A DNA stretch of 64,000 bases from Pyropia haitanensis (Eukaryota > Rhodophyta > Bangiophyceae > Bangiales > Bangiaceae), in assembly GCA_008729055.1 (NCBI GenBank), contig SDUX01000002.1, positions 3,127,874 through 3,191,873 on the forward strand. Reading direction: 5' to 3'. This document shows, in pieces, positions 31,707 through 42,699 of this stretch. Under the pieces are notes generated by a model that saw only the letters and a list, made by a program, of their open reading frames with translations, had not been told where the DNA came from and made no database searches. Position 1 is the stretch's first letter. Every line of letters begins with the position of its first letter. The position numbers were made by a program, and so were the translations under genes.

Positions 31707-32917
31707 TCAGCCCGCGGCGGGCGGCGGCGACAGCGGCGACCCCGCGGCGGCGGCGGCGATAAACGCGGCGCGGACGGCGAGGAGGAAGGCGGCCACGTCC
31801 ACGTCGGTGGCGAAGCGCGCGGCGAGCGCCGGCAGCGCCGGCACCCGCGGCTCGCAGTGGGTGACTGCCGGGGGGGGGACGGGGGGAGGGTGCAGTGGGG
31901 ACGGGCAAGCGGGGGGTTCGGGGGGGGGGGGGGATGGCGCAGCGATGGACCCGGGCGGGTGTTAGGGTCGGCGAGTAGGGGTGCCGCGGCGGGGGTGGGG
32001 GGCGGGGCGGGCCCGCTCCCGCCGCCGCCGCCCGCCGCTCGAGGCGGCGGCCGCGGCGGCGGGTGGCCCCGCGGCGCGCGTACCCGACTTCGCCCCCGCG
32101 ACCCCCCGGTCGGCCACCTCTGCAGGTTTCCACCCCCCCCCCCTCGACGGTCCCCCTACCTCTTCCCTCTCCCCCCGGTGTGCGTGAGCGCACGCCCCCC
32201 CCCCCCCCCACCCCCCCCCCCCAGAACGTACCCCACAGCGCCGCGTCAAAGCCGACCGTCGCGACCGCCGCCGGCGCCCGCGGGTCCACGTACGTAAACC
32301 GAAAGACGAGCACCGCCGCAGCCGCCGCGTTGCCGACGGCCACGCCCAGCAGCGCCGCGTAGCGGTCGGCGCGGCGGGCCGCCGCGGCCGCCGCCGCCGC
32401 CGCCGCCTCCATCGCGTCGGTCTCTGGGAGGGAGGGGGCGGTTGCGGCGGGGGGGCAGCCGAGGGGGTGATGGCAGGGGGCGGCGGGAGGGGGGGGGTGC
32501 GTCAGTCGATGCGGCAACCAGGCGGAGGGGTGGGGGGCGTGGAACGGTGGCGGCCACCGGCCGCGGCGGCTGGGGCGCGGCAGTGCGCGCGCGGTGAGAC
32601 GCCCGCGCACCCAGGCCATTGCAGCCCCCAGGAGCGCCTCAACCCACGCACCAACAGAACATAAAACGGGGAGGCGCTCCCCGTCGCCCGGTCCGACAGT
32701 CCCCCCGCCCTCCCCTCACCACCTTCCCCCCCCCCCCCCCAGCCTCCCTCCAACGTACCCCGCTTGTACGCCTCGGCGTCCGCCTCGGCCGCTTCCTCCC
32801 GCAGCCGCGTCGCGGCCGTCGCGGCCGCTGCCGCCCCGGCCTTGACTGCCAACACCGCCCGCCCCTCCCGCACGGCCCGCAGCTCCTCCGCCTCCGCCGC
32901 CCGCATCGCGGCCAGCA

Positions 32918-32951
<34 letters not shown>

Positions 32952-33190
32952 GGACCGGAGGTGGCTCCCCCCGTCCGCCACCGCTGCCGCCACCGCCGCG
33001 TCCACCGCATCCCCACCAACGACGGCAGCGGCGGTGGTGGCGGCGGCGGCGGTGGTGGCGGCGGCCCAGGCGGTGGCGTCGGCGCCCACGGCGGCGGCGG
33101 GGGCGGCGGGACGGGCGGCAGCGGCGGCAGCGCAAACGCGGTGGCGTTAGCGTGCACGCCAGGTGAGGGGGCAGAGGTGGACGAGGGCAT
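31707..33190 (-). CDS. Predicted membrane protein with coiled coil, three exons, unrecognised
   Basis: The last two exons are well supported. A GTACGT donor at 32758 ends an exon coding EEAAEADAEAYKR; the next exon runs 32421-32232 (TDAMEAAAAA, RRADRYAALLGVAVGNAAAA, VLVFRFTYVDPRAP, GFDAALWG); another GTACGT donor joins to 31864-31707 (VTHCEPRVPALPALAARF, DVDVAAFLLAVRAAFIAA) and TGA. Both junctions preserve frame. Upstream, an Ala/Glu/Arg coiled-coil-like stretch (LLAAMRAAEAEELRAVREGR) precedes the first intron. The start is less clear: ATG 33190 or 33211 opens a Pro-rich N-terminus that must shift frame near 33090, through error or another intron. One hydrophobic segment (ALLGVAVGNAAAAAVLVF) suggests a single membrane span. 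The shape loosely recalls inner-mitochondrial-membrane coiled-coil proteins, but I see no diagnostic motif. Confidence 0.55.
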
Positions 33191-33211
33191 AAGAACGACT
33201 TGAGACAGCAT

Positions 33212-34636
33212 TTCCTTCAGACTTATGGGGCATGACGGCTCACGCAGTAGTACCCACTTACACAAACCTTAGTAGAGGCACTATTCAGCGTCTAATGTGT
33301 CCAATATTTCCTTAGTTGCTGGGGGGACCGCTTGGCCTGGGGGGACCGCGGCGGACCCCCCCCAGAGACGCAATTTGGGGGGGTAGATTATATCAACTGT
33401 GAAAACGATCGCTAAGTTCGTTAATTTCCATGGACAACATCTCATTCGAGTCGTTCAGTCCACCAGCTTGCACAACCATTAGCAGAGCGGCGCAATGCGA
33501 CAAATCCGTCCCTCGTGTAGCTACTGTCCAGGAATCTGGCACCGGGATTGCTCCTGTCGTACACGCGCACCAGCGACCAACTCGGCCTCCAGCGCAGGTA
33601 GCACTGCAAGAACACACAACGTGCACAGCTGCACGGTCGCAGACACAAGGTGGTCCCTCGACTGCAAAGGTTCTTTTTCTACGAGATGCTCTGCGGATGG
33701 CCGTTGCCCAGCATGCGGTGTGGTTGTCGACGACGCCGGCTCACATGACGTGTCTGCCGATTGTCAGAAGATGAGCGCATCCTCCGGGGAATCTACGATG
33801 ACCAGGTGACATTGCTGTCTATAGAATACATCACAAGTACCTTCACATGCGTCGGTAAGGTAGGTTGATAATTGTGAAACGACAATGTTCAGGTCGGTAA
33901 GCGATCGTTACATTGGGCAAGCAAGTTCTTTACAATCGTTAACTGCTCCACCCAGCCTGGCGTTTGTGGTACGTATGGACGTGGGACACGCCGGGGCCGC
34001 CGGGAGGGAGTGCGGGGGACGCGACACTTGACACACACAGTGTTGCGGGTGGGGGGCGGGCGGCGACACCCTTGCAGCGGGGGAGCCGCGGAAGGGGGTA
34101 TCTCGCTGGAGCGGCGCGGGGGAGCGCCCAGGCGCGGCGTCCAAGCCCAAGCCTGCGCGCGCTGGGAGCGTGCGCACCCGGTCGGTCGGTCCGGGCTGCT
34201 CCACCCCCCCCCCACGCGTGTGGGCAAGGGGGGTGGCTGCTTCCGCCCCCCCCGGGCGGCGCCACCGCCCCCGAGCGCCGCCGCTGCCGGCACACACGGC
34301 TACCCGCCTCGCGCGGGTACACGCCCCCTGCGAACTGGCGGCGTGGGGGCGAGGACACGCGTTTCGCACCCCCTTTTGCACCCGCCCAGCGCGGCCAGCG
34401 GCTCGCCTTTGTCCAGACCACCACCCTCTGGGCGACACACCCCTCGCGCGCGTCAGCTTCCCGCCGCGGCCGTCCCCGCCGGCGTCCCCTGCGCCCCTCT
34501 CCGCCCCATCCCAGGGTCGCTCATCCCACCTCCCACGGCCACCTTCCCGGCCGGCCGCGGTCCCCCCCCGCCCCCCCCGTTTCCTCACCCCCGACCTCTT
34601 GGTTTTCTGCTTTCCCCCTCCCCCCCCGCCCGCGGC
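33212..34636. other. Intergenic region, partly less GC-rich
   Basis: 33225-33960 is markedly less GC-rich. It holds only short open frames on both strands, some Cys-rich, with no recognised domain. 33330-33380 contains a GGGGACCGC repeat. 33960-34636 returns to GC-rich leader sequence of the next gene. Confidence 0.4.
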
Positions 34637-35311
34637 ATGGACCGCCTGCCGCTGCTCCGCATCGCCAGCACGTCGTGCCTCGTGTGGGCGGGCGTGTCGC
34701 TGGGCACCTCCCTCGCGGCCGCCTCCAAGCGCACCTCCCCCCTCCTCACCCCCCCCGTCGCGGTCGACATCCAGCGCCGCATCAGCGGCACGTCGCTGGC
34801 GGTGGAGGCGGCGCTCGCCGCGGCCGCCGCCGCCGCGCTCGCCGCCGCCACCCGCTCGCCGCCGCCGGTCGCGGCGGCGGCCGCCGCGGCGGGCGGCGGC
34901 CGCGTGCGGCCGGCGCTCGCCGCCGCCGCGGGGCTGCTCGTGCTGCAGGCCACCCTCGTCGGGCCCCGCGTCAACGCCGCGTCCCACGACACGCCGCCGG
35001 CCGCGGCCGCCGCCGTGTCGACGTCGACCGCCGCCGCGCCGGCGGCGGCGTCGGCCGCGGACGAGGACGCCAACGGGGTCGTCCACGCGCTGCGGCAGGC
35101 GTCGGTGGACAGCGTTTTTTACTCGCGCAAGAGCGGCGGGGGGGGGAAGGTGACCGTGGCGGCGGCGGCGCCCAAGGTGGCGGTGGCCGCGTCGTCGTCG
35201 CCGGCGACGGAGCGGGGCCCCAGCCACGCGTTTGCGCACAAGCTGTACGTGGCGGCCGAGGCGGGCAAGATGCTGTCGGCGGGCATGGCGGGCTTCTTTC
35301 TCATCCCTTGA
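34637..35311 (+). CDS. Small multi-pass membrane protein, uncharacterised
   Basis: From ATG 34637 the 224-residue protein starts MDRLPLLRIASTSCLVWAGV, a first hydrophobic segment with GTS. It continues through TSPLLTPPVAVDIQRRISGT, two Ala-rich hydrophobic segments (VEAALAAAAAAALAAATR and ALAAAAGLLVLQATLVGPRV), a variable Ser/Ala loop, then HKLYVAAEAGKMLSAGMAGF as a last membrane segment. The layout (first span, L-T-x-P-V-A-x-D-I/V, spans 2-3, then a final span starting with a Tyr-Val-Ala-x-E-x-x-K motif) is similar to short uncharacterised bacterial membrane proteins that I recognise by shape only. The frame is intact, there is no intron, and the stop is at 35309-35311. Confidence 0.7.
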   Translation: MDRLPLLRIASTSCLVWAGVSLGTSLAAASKRTSPLLTPPVAVDIQRRISGTSLAVEAALAAAAAAALAAATRSPPPVAAAAAAAGGGRVRPALAAAAGLLVLQATLVGPRVNAASHDTPPAAAAAVSTSTAAAPAAASAADEDANGVVHALRQASVDSVFYSRKSGGGGKVTVAAAAPKVAVAASSSPATERGPSHAFAHKLYVAAEAGKMLSAGMAGFFLIP

Positions 35312-36421
35312 GAGGAGGGGGCGGACTGCGAGGGCGCCCTGGGGGGCGCCGGAACCACCGCCGCCCATCATCGTGAGGTGGGCCGCGCTCCCGGTGTCGG
35401 GGGGGGGGGGGGGGGCGTCCCCCCCCGTCGCGTCGTTTGCATCGGAATACCTGTGTGCTGTGGGCTCCGCTTGTCATTTGTGCTGGTAGGGCCGGATCGT
35501 AGCAGTTTTTTCTCCCTCCCCGCCCCGTCCCCCGTGGCTCGGCCTCCGCGTCATCAGTGCTCGTGTCGCTTCAACGGAGCAGGTCGCTACATCCGTACCA
35601 GCACGCGGTGGGCGTACCAACAAAAGAGCTTTCCCCGGCCCCCCGTGCGTCCCTCGCCCTACCTGCTCCCTCTTTGACCCACCAGCAGCGGCGCACACAG
35701 AGAAAAAAGTACGAGTAAAAACAAAGGGCGCGAGCGTGAGGAGCCATGGCAACCCGCTACCCAGAACCTGCCGGCGCGGTTGCTGTCGCCGCCAACCCCA
35801 GCGATTCCCAGAGCGCTCCACCACCGCCACCGCCGCCGCCGCCGCCGGCAGCCAAGACAGCGCCGACGGCTGCGCCACGCCAGCGGACCGCCACGCCCCG
35901 CGTGCCACGGTGGCCCCCACTTGCCGCGGGGGCGGCCGCACGCACTCAGCCGCCAACCGCAGAGGCCGGCCGCCACCCCCTCACCGCACCGGCCAGCGGC
36001 CCGGCGGGCCGCTCCACAGGGCACCCCACGCGCGGGGACCCACCCGCCCGCCCACCCACACAGCAGCCGGGCGCCCACGCACACCCCCGCGTCGGCGTTG
36101 CAACGGCAGCGGCGGCGCGAGCGCCGCGCGACAGTCCGTTTGCAGCGGCTCCTCTCCCGGAAGACGCTTCAAAGCACAGCGCAAGAGGACTGGGGAGGCT
36201 GCCCGCACGATAAGCAAGCGCACGCACGCCGACCACGCCGGGTGCTCCTCTGCAGAGTGGCGGCCGAGCTTGGTCCCACCCCCCTCTTCCATCCACGCAT
36301 CTGTGCCACCTGCAGCCGCTGGGTCGGCCGCGTCGACCGCCGCGGCAGCACATACAACAGGCACCGTCTCACGCCGCACCAGCAACGCAGGTCGCCGTCG
36401 CGGCACACACAAACCCCCCCC
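35312..36421. other. Intergenic region with one doubtful ORF
   Basis: A 155-codon plus-strand frame from ATG 35746 (MATRYPEPAGAVAVAANPSD) to 36213 has a good start context (GCCATGG). However it is Pro/Ala-rich, has no domain and overlaps a longer frame in another phase. I do not call it. The remainder is spacer and the 3' side of the epimerase gene. Confidence 0.35.
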
Positions 36422-36966
36422 TCACGCTTGCTCCAGCTCCAGCAGCACCCCCCCACAATCCCCCGGGTGCAGGAACATGACGCCCTTGCCGTGGGCGCCC
36501 ACCTTGATCTCCTCTGCCAGCAGCCGCACGCCGCGGTCACGGAGGACCGACACGGCGGCGGGGAGGTCCCCCACCTCGACGCACACGTGGTGGATCCCCC
36601 CCGCCGGGCGGCGGGCCAAAAAGTTGGCAACCGGCGAGTCCGCGCCCAGCGGCGCGAGCAGCTCCAGCTGCGTGTTGCCCAGCCCGACAAAGACGGTCGT
36701 CACGCCGTGGGCGGCCTGCGCGGCGGGCGCCGACACCGCCGCGCCGAGGACGTCGCGGTAAAAGGCGGTGGCGGCGGCCAGGTCGGGCACCGCCACCGCC
36801 ACGTGGTTGAGCCGTCCCACGCCGACCGTCCGACCGGCGGCGGCGCCAGCGGCCGCCGCAGGGGCCCCCGCGCCGGGGGGGGGGGGGGGTGGGGGCGGCC
36901 GTCGCGGTCAAGGCCCGCCACGCAGCGGCCAGACGGGGGAGCACACTGCCAAGTGGGCGAGCCATG
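36422..36966 (-). CDS. MCEE: Methylmalonyl-CoA epimerase, probably mitochondrial
   Basis: The enzyme interconverts (R)- and (S)-methylmalonyl-CoA in propionate/odd-chain fatty acid and branched amino acid breakdown. The 132 residues from about 36820 span the whole glyoxalase/VOC fold: LNHVAVAVPDLAAATAFYRD, HGVTTVFVGLGNTQLELLAP, DSPVANFL, GGIHHVCVEVGDL, HGKGVMFLHPGDCGG and LLELEQA at the stop. The metal ligands expected for this family (His of LNHVA, Gln/Glu of TQLELL, His of GIHH, Glu of LLELEQ) are all present. Upstream, ATG 36966 begins an Arg-containing, acid-free stretch (MARPLGSVLPRLAAAWRALT) typical of a mitochondrial presequence, but in a different frame; the two meet in a C/G run at about 36877-36890. 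I attribute this to homopolymer miscounting. The gene is divergent from the Ycf49-like gene, 651 bp away. Confidence 0.93.
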
Positions 36967-37617
36967 CCGACGGCAACGGCGACGGAAGAAGCAGGAAGGA
37001 CTCGGCAAACGGGGGAAACGGCGCGGACGGGGAAGGGCCGCTGGTGGGTGAACGGCACTCGCGACGTGCGTACGCGTATAGCGCCTGGACTTGGTGGAAG
37101 AACACCACATCCAAACTGACAACAACTTTGAGAGAAAGTGCCCCAGCTAAAGCTCCCTGGTATCCGTTCTACTACTTGAACTCACCCAGGCGATCTCCTC
37201 AGTAAGTCGTGCGAAACCCGACAGGACTTGTACATCGATGGAGGCTACCGTGTGACGTGGAAATCCGATAGCTTATTTTGGAGTCGCGCATCTCAAGACA
37301 ATGCGATCGCCTATTCATCGGTCACTGAAACGCGAGCGATAGTACCAAACCCAACCACAATATCAGTGAGTGCCGCCACGTGGTAGGATCCGGTCCCGCC
37401 GCCCATTGCCTGCCGCCTGACCGACGAGGTCCGCCTCCACGCTCGCGCGCGTCCTGGTAGTTGAGGCGACCCCCCCCTCACCTCCACCGCCCGCCCCCCA
37501 TCCACCTGCACTTCCTCACCCCCCCCCTTCCCCTCTTTCTCCGGTGCTGCTCCACCCCCCCCCGCCCCCCCCCCCCCGCTACAACCGTGCCCCCGCCCCC
37601 TCCCTTGGGCCACCACC
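36967..37617. promoter_or_regulatory. Shared upstream region of divergent MCEE and Ycf49-like genes
   Basis: 651 bp with a less GC-rich core at 37070-37370 between two divergent genes, so it probably holds both promoters. No clear TATA box is seen. Confidence 0.45.
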
Positions 37618-38314
37618 ATGCCGCAGCTGCTGGGGGCGTTTGTCGCCCCCGCCGGCCTGCCCGCCGCCGCCACCGCCAGACGGCTGCCGGCGACCGCCGC
37701 CGGCCGGCGGGCGGCGGCGCAGTCCCCAGCAGCGGCGGCGGTGGCGCGGCGGTCAGGGAAACCGCGCCGCGGCCGTGGCGCCAGCGCGTGGCCGGCGCCG
37801 GCGCGGGGCACCCCCCCCGTGGCCGTGGCGGTGCTGCCAGCGGTGGACGTGGCGCCGCTGGTGGCCGCCGCGACGGTGTCGCCGTCGGCGGTAGCGTTTG
37901 GCGTGGCCCATCTGTCGGCCACTGCGGCCGCCGCTCCCGGCGTGGCCGCGGCGGCGCTGCACCTGGCGCTGACCGACCCGTGGTCCATCTCGGCCGCGAC
38001 CGCGGATGCGGTCGCGGCGCAGCTGTTTGCCGCGTCGCTCTTCCCCTACCTGGCCTTTCTCTACTACCTCTCCCGCCCCGAGGCGGGGTGTCCCAAGGGC
38101 GTCTTTCGGGGGTTTGCGTTCCTCCTCGTCTTTGTGTTTGCCACCATCCCGGCGGGCATCTACGCCAAGGAGGTGGTGGGGGATATTCTTGCCAATGTGG
38201 ACTGGCTGCACGGGTCGGCCGAGTCGCTGCTAACGGTTACGAACTTGCTAATTGTGGGGGGGTTCCGGGCGGCGCTCGCGGCGGCCCCGGCCGCCGCCAC
38301 CCCCTCCGCGTCGG

Positions 38315-38349
<35 letters not shown>

Positions 38350-39099
38350 GCGACGGCGTCGGCGCCGCCACCCGCGGCCGCTGCCGGCGGCGGCGGCGGC
38401 GGCGGCGGTGGGGAGGCGCTCGCCGCCGCCGTCATCACCGCCGGTGTGGTGGTCCTGGCGCTCGCGGGCGGCACGTCGGCGCACGCGGAGCCCGCCAACG
38501 CGCTGTCCCTGCCCACGTGGGCCATCCACGTCTCGTCCGTTGCCGAGTGGCTGCTCGCGATGGGCCTCGCCTGGCGCTACGCGGCGGCCAGCGGCAACGA
38601 GGCGTGGAAGGGCCTCTCGTGGGGGATGGTGCCGCTCCACGCGTCGGGCATCGCCGCGTGCGTGTTTCACGCCGCGTACAACGCGCCGGCGGTAGGGGGG
38701 CTGGTGGCGCTCCAGGCGGGCCTGACCGTCGTTGGCAACACCACCTGCGCGCTCGCGGCGGCGCGGGTGGCCCGGCGGGGGCGGGCGCTCGCCGCGGCGG
38801 CCGCCGACCCGGCCGCGGCGGCGGCGGTCGTCGGGTCGTCCTCGGCCCCTGCTGCCAGCGGCGGTGCGACGCTGGCGGGGGTGGGCGCGGCGGCGGTGGA
38901 GGCGCCGACGGCGTTTTGGGCCAAGGTGGTGGGCGGCTCCGTCGCGGGCGCGGCGGTGGTCAAGTGGGGTGAGCTGTGGCTAAACGGCGCGTTTGAGCCG
39001 ACGCTCCCCGTGGCGGTCGCGGCGGTCGTGGTGCCGACGGCGGTCAACGCCGCGTCGTGGGCGGTGCGGGGGGCACGGGAGCGGGCGGCGGCGGCGGCA

Positions 39100-39132
<33 letters not shown>

Positions 39133-39153
39133 GGAGGGAGGGGAGCGGGGTAG
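37618..39153 (+). CDS. Ycf49-like plastid membrane protein (DUF3593-DUF2499 fusion)
   Basis: 511 residues without an intron. The first ~70 are rich in Ala, Arg and Ser/Thr without acids (ATARRLPATAAGRRAAAQS), as in plastid transit peptides. Residues ~136-220 match the DUF3593 type: LFAASLFPYLAFLYYLSRPE, FLLVFVFATIPAGIYAKE, NVDWLHGSAESLLTVTNLLI. After an Ala/Gly linker, residues ~294-385 match DUF2499/Ycf49: NALSLPTWAIHVSSVAEWLL, MGLAWRYAAASGNEAWKGLS, WGMVPLHASGIAACVFH, LQAGLTVVGNTT. A third conserved piece follows at ~435-485 (FWAKVVGGSVAGAAVVKWGE, PTLPVAVA). Such proteins are known from cyanobacteria, red-algal plastid genomes and plant nuclei, and their role is unresolved. Its presence indicates a photosynthetic host. 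ATG 37618 is preceded by CACCACC. Confidence 0.88.
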
Positions 39154-41039
39154 ACGCCCCATGACCAGTGGCGGCGGCGGTGCCCTGGCGGGGGAGAGGG
39201 TGAGGTGGGGTAGGTAGGGAAGGGGGGGGGGGGGGTGGGGGTGGCGGGTGTGGTGGAAGGGAGGGGTGGCCGGGGGGTTGAAGCGGACCGCGATGGACAC
39301 TTGGAGATGCCCGTGGCCGCCGACACAGCGGCCGTGGTCGGCAACCGCCACGGCGCCCTCCCCGCGGACCGCTCCACGGGCGGGGTGCGAGGCGCCGCCA
39401 CGGCCGACCGGGGGGATGGGCGGCTGGCGCCGCCGCCGCGTCGGCGCGGGGCACGACGGTACGGGCGGCATGGCGCGAACGCTGGCGGCCGCCGTGGCGG
39501 CCGCGACGGCGCCGTCGCCGGCGCCGTCGCCGGCGGCGCGCGTTTGGCCGTGGGTGGCGGGCGGCGGGCGGCGGGCGGCGGGCGGCGGGCGGCGGCACGG
39601 CGGCGGGCGGCGGGCGCGTCGAGCGCCGCCGCCACGCGGTGGGGGGGTGGGTTCCCGCGCGGGGCGCCCGCGGCGGCACCCGCCCCGCCCATCCCCGCTG
39701 CCGCCCGTGTCGCCGGTGCCGCGGCCGCCACGGGCCACGGCGCGCTGCCCAGCGGCAGTCGCCGCGGCGGCGGCCGGCTACCCGCGACGGCGTCTCGCAG
39801 CCGCCACGCGCCCCATTGCCCCCCCCCCCCCTGTGCCGCCCCCCCCCCCCCCCCTCCCCCCTCCCTCTCCACTACGACGCGTCCCCGCCGGCCTCATCCC
39901 CCAAACGTGCTGCACCACCGCGTCGTAGCCGGGCCTGCCGACTGTGGTATCCCAAAGACACCAAGTGTCCCAATCATTGACGTGACCGGCCAGCGGGGCG
40001 GCCCGTCAGAATTAATTCCGCACAATTCCGCCTCCCCCCCCCCCCCCCCCCCGCCGCCACCTGCGCACGAGGCCAGCGTGGAACCAGCGCGGACACAGCC
40101 GGCTTGGCCGCGCTGCGCGGTCAAACCCGTGATCCCGACGAGAGCAGATTTGGGCCACTCTGAGCGAGTGCGAATCCGCGCGGGGTCGTGCGAATCGCCC
40201 CGTGAGCCCCCACGGACCGCCTTTTTTTTGTACACCGCCGCACACGCGCGTAGAGGTCAATTTGCACGGTGTGCGAAGCGCTTTTTTTGCTCATACTGAT
40301 GGAGGTGGTGGACGACGACCTGGTCGTCGAAGACGTGGTCACCGGACACAGTGCGGCTCCACATTGGGAGCTATAAGGCGCAAACACTGCACGGTTTCGT
40401 GCAGTTTGTGCAGTGGAGTCTTGCAAACAGTGCAAGTTTAGCACTCCCGGCCGCGATCGTCCCACGTCGGCACACAGCCGCGAGACGGGACTTGGGAGGA
40501 CGGACCACCACTTGGGGCTCTCGCAGCGGTATTTGAGTGCGGCCGATGCGACCTCAGTCCAACTGTCCACAGCCCCTGGCCTCCAGATCGCGCCCCCGCC
40601 GACAACAGTAGGTGACTTGAACGAAGTCATGACTAAAATTATTTGACAATTCCACGGTGAGGGCCGAGGCGTCCGACCGCTGTCGGGTGCTAGACTGCAC
40701 GGTTTCGCACAAACCGCGATCATTGGAGTGCTAAAACTGCACTCCCTGCGCGGCTGCGTGCGACACAGCACTCGCCCCACGGCCTCTCTGAGGCCCTTCA
40801 CCCGCCACGGCGGGGTCACGGATTTGACCGCGCAGCGCCGCGGCGGCCGCCGCCCGCGGCACGCCTGGTTCGCAGTCCCGCCGCGGCAGCGTCGGCGCGC
40901 CCGCCGCCCCGCGGCCGGCCGGCGGCCGCCCCACCCGGATCGTCTGCCCAGGCGGTGGGCCGCCGAGCCGTCGGCCGCCCGCGGCCGACCGCGCCGCCAC
41001 CGCTGACGAGTTGCCGCCGCGGCAGCTGCCAGGCAGCGC
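39154..41039. other. Intergenic region, no gene seen
   Basis: 39154-39900 is GC-rich, with GGCGGGC repeats at 39540-39610 and C runs near 39815-39860. 40230-40760 is less GC-rich and contains several copies of the words TGCACGGTTTCG and CAGTGCAA, suggesting decayed repeat sequence. No coding frame is convincing. Confidence 0.4.
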
Positions 41040-42640
41040 AGTGCAGCTTGAAGCTGGATCCGCCTCAAAGCCTCTTCAAGGCCTGATCCGGGCGGAAATC
41101 GGGCCCGGAGGCTTGAAGACCCCCTCATGAAAGCACCGTAGGGCACGATTCCTTGAAGTGATCTTGATAAACCTTGATATGAACGTCTTTGCGGACGTGA
41201 ACGAGGACGTGCGAGGTACCACAAGGTGCGCCAGAGACAGAGCTATACAGAGACGTGAGAAAGAGCCTGCACCGAGAAGAGTTTGGCGTTTTATCAAGGA
41301 AATTCAAGCAAAATTCAACCGATCGATTAAGGGGGTCGCGTCCTGCTCTCCGCTTGAAGAGGTCGTGATCGCGCCTCTCTTAACCCAAGTACGTCACTCG
41401 GCACGGTTTTCGACCGCTCGTGTGCCGAAGCAGTCCGGGTTTATGCCCTTGATTCTGGGCACTTGCGAAGCTCAACGGAGTTGATCTCGAGTGATACACC
41501 CTGTATCTCGCTTGTTTGATGAGTCTTTGTGGACTGCTTCCATCAAATGGACAGCGAAGTACGCGACCGTGCAGTCTCTGATGCTCCTTCCCCGACGCTG
41601 GATGGGTTCATTGATGCCGCAGCAGTCTGGCTACGGCATGCACTGCTGGCTCGGTCGGCGGAGTCACCTGAACCGACACCAGCGTGCCGAGGACTGTGTC
41701 GCGTGCAGCTTCAGTGCACACTCGCCTACGTCTCTGCTCTCCCCCCCCACACCTCCCCCCCCCCCCCCCCAGCCTTCTCCTCACGGACACCTGAGCATCT
41801 GCTCCGTAAATTGTAGGCAACTGCTTCAGCTGCCACGCACTTGCCAGCACCAACGCCTACCCATGGCGCACCTCCTCCCCTGGCGCGACCGCGAATTTTC
41901 CGCTTCAACCCCCCCCCCCCCCCCCCCTCGTCGTCCCGATGCCTTCCGGCCACGCCTCCTCCTTTATTCCCAGACACCCCCTCCTGGCCGTCACGGACGC
42001 CCCTCATCGCTCACCTCCTCCCCTGGCGCGTCCTCCTCTTCCCGCACCCACCCCCCGCCAAACTTCCCGGTCCCCATGCCTGCCTGCGGCGCCCCTTTCT
42101 CTCGCCAAACCCCCTCCCCCCCCCAATCTTTCACTCCGCCCGATGCGCGGGGAAGTGGAGGGCGTCAGCGGTGAGGGTGGCTTCCCAAAAACGGAAAGCG
42201 GTCGTTTGCCACCGGAATGAACGGGATGAGAAGTGCGGGGGGGCATACAGGACACTGGGGAATAGGCCGTGCGCGTGTGACGGACATCGTGTCGCTCGCT
42301 CTCTTGGCGATGACCGAAGCACGTGGGACAGGCCAGGGTTGTGGCCGGGGCCGTGTCGCCTTGCTCGGTTCCGTCAGACGCCTCCAACCCGGGGGTTGGG
42401 ACCTCTTGTCGGCCGCAATCGGGCAGAGGTTCTCGCGCCGATGGGGACTGACATGGAGAGTTAAGAAGAGTTGGAATGTACTGGGGCCCTCCTTAACGCA
42501 CGCCTAGCTCGACCTTAGTATCGTACTTCTTTGTATTGGCTATGCCACTAAGTGTGAAGATCGGACCTTAACTTGGCCGTGTCGCGGTGCGCGCGGCGCT
42601 TTGAAGAGGTACCTCTTCAAGGACATTCAAGGCTGCTTCA
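41040..42640. repeat. Degenerate dispersed repeat, copy 1
   Basis: Segments at 41060-41310, 41330-41530 and 42270-42640 are clearly related, in the same order, to 58830-59030, 59040-59230 and 59640-59960. Shared words include CTTGATAAACCTTGA, GAAGCTCAACG and GTTGATCTCG, AGAGTTGGAATGTA and CTACTAAGTGT or CACTAAGTGT. The ends carry an inverted motif (AGCCTCTTCAAGGCC at ~41066; GGCCTGAAGAGGCT at ~42648), which suggests a non-autonomous DNA element. The middle (41740-42200) is C-rich and differs. Confidence 0.6.
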
Positions 42641-42699
42641 ATGCCTTCCGGCCTGAAGAGGCTCCGACGTGGATCCCCGTGCAATGTGCACTGCGCAGG

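Noticed and set aside
33393..33809. Cys-rich short frames on both strands in the less GC-rich spacer
   Set aside because: They overlap each other in opposite phases, have no conserved spacing and no supporting start context.
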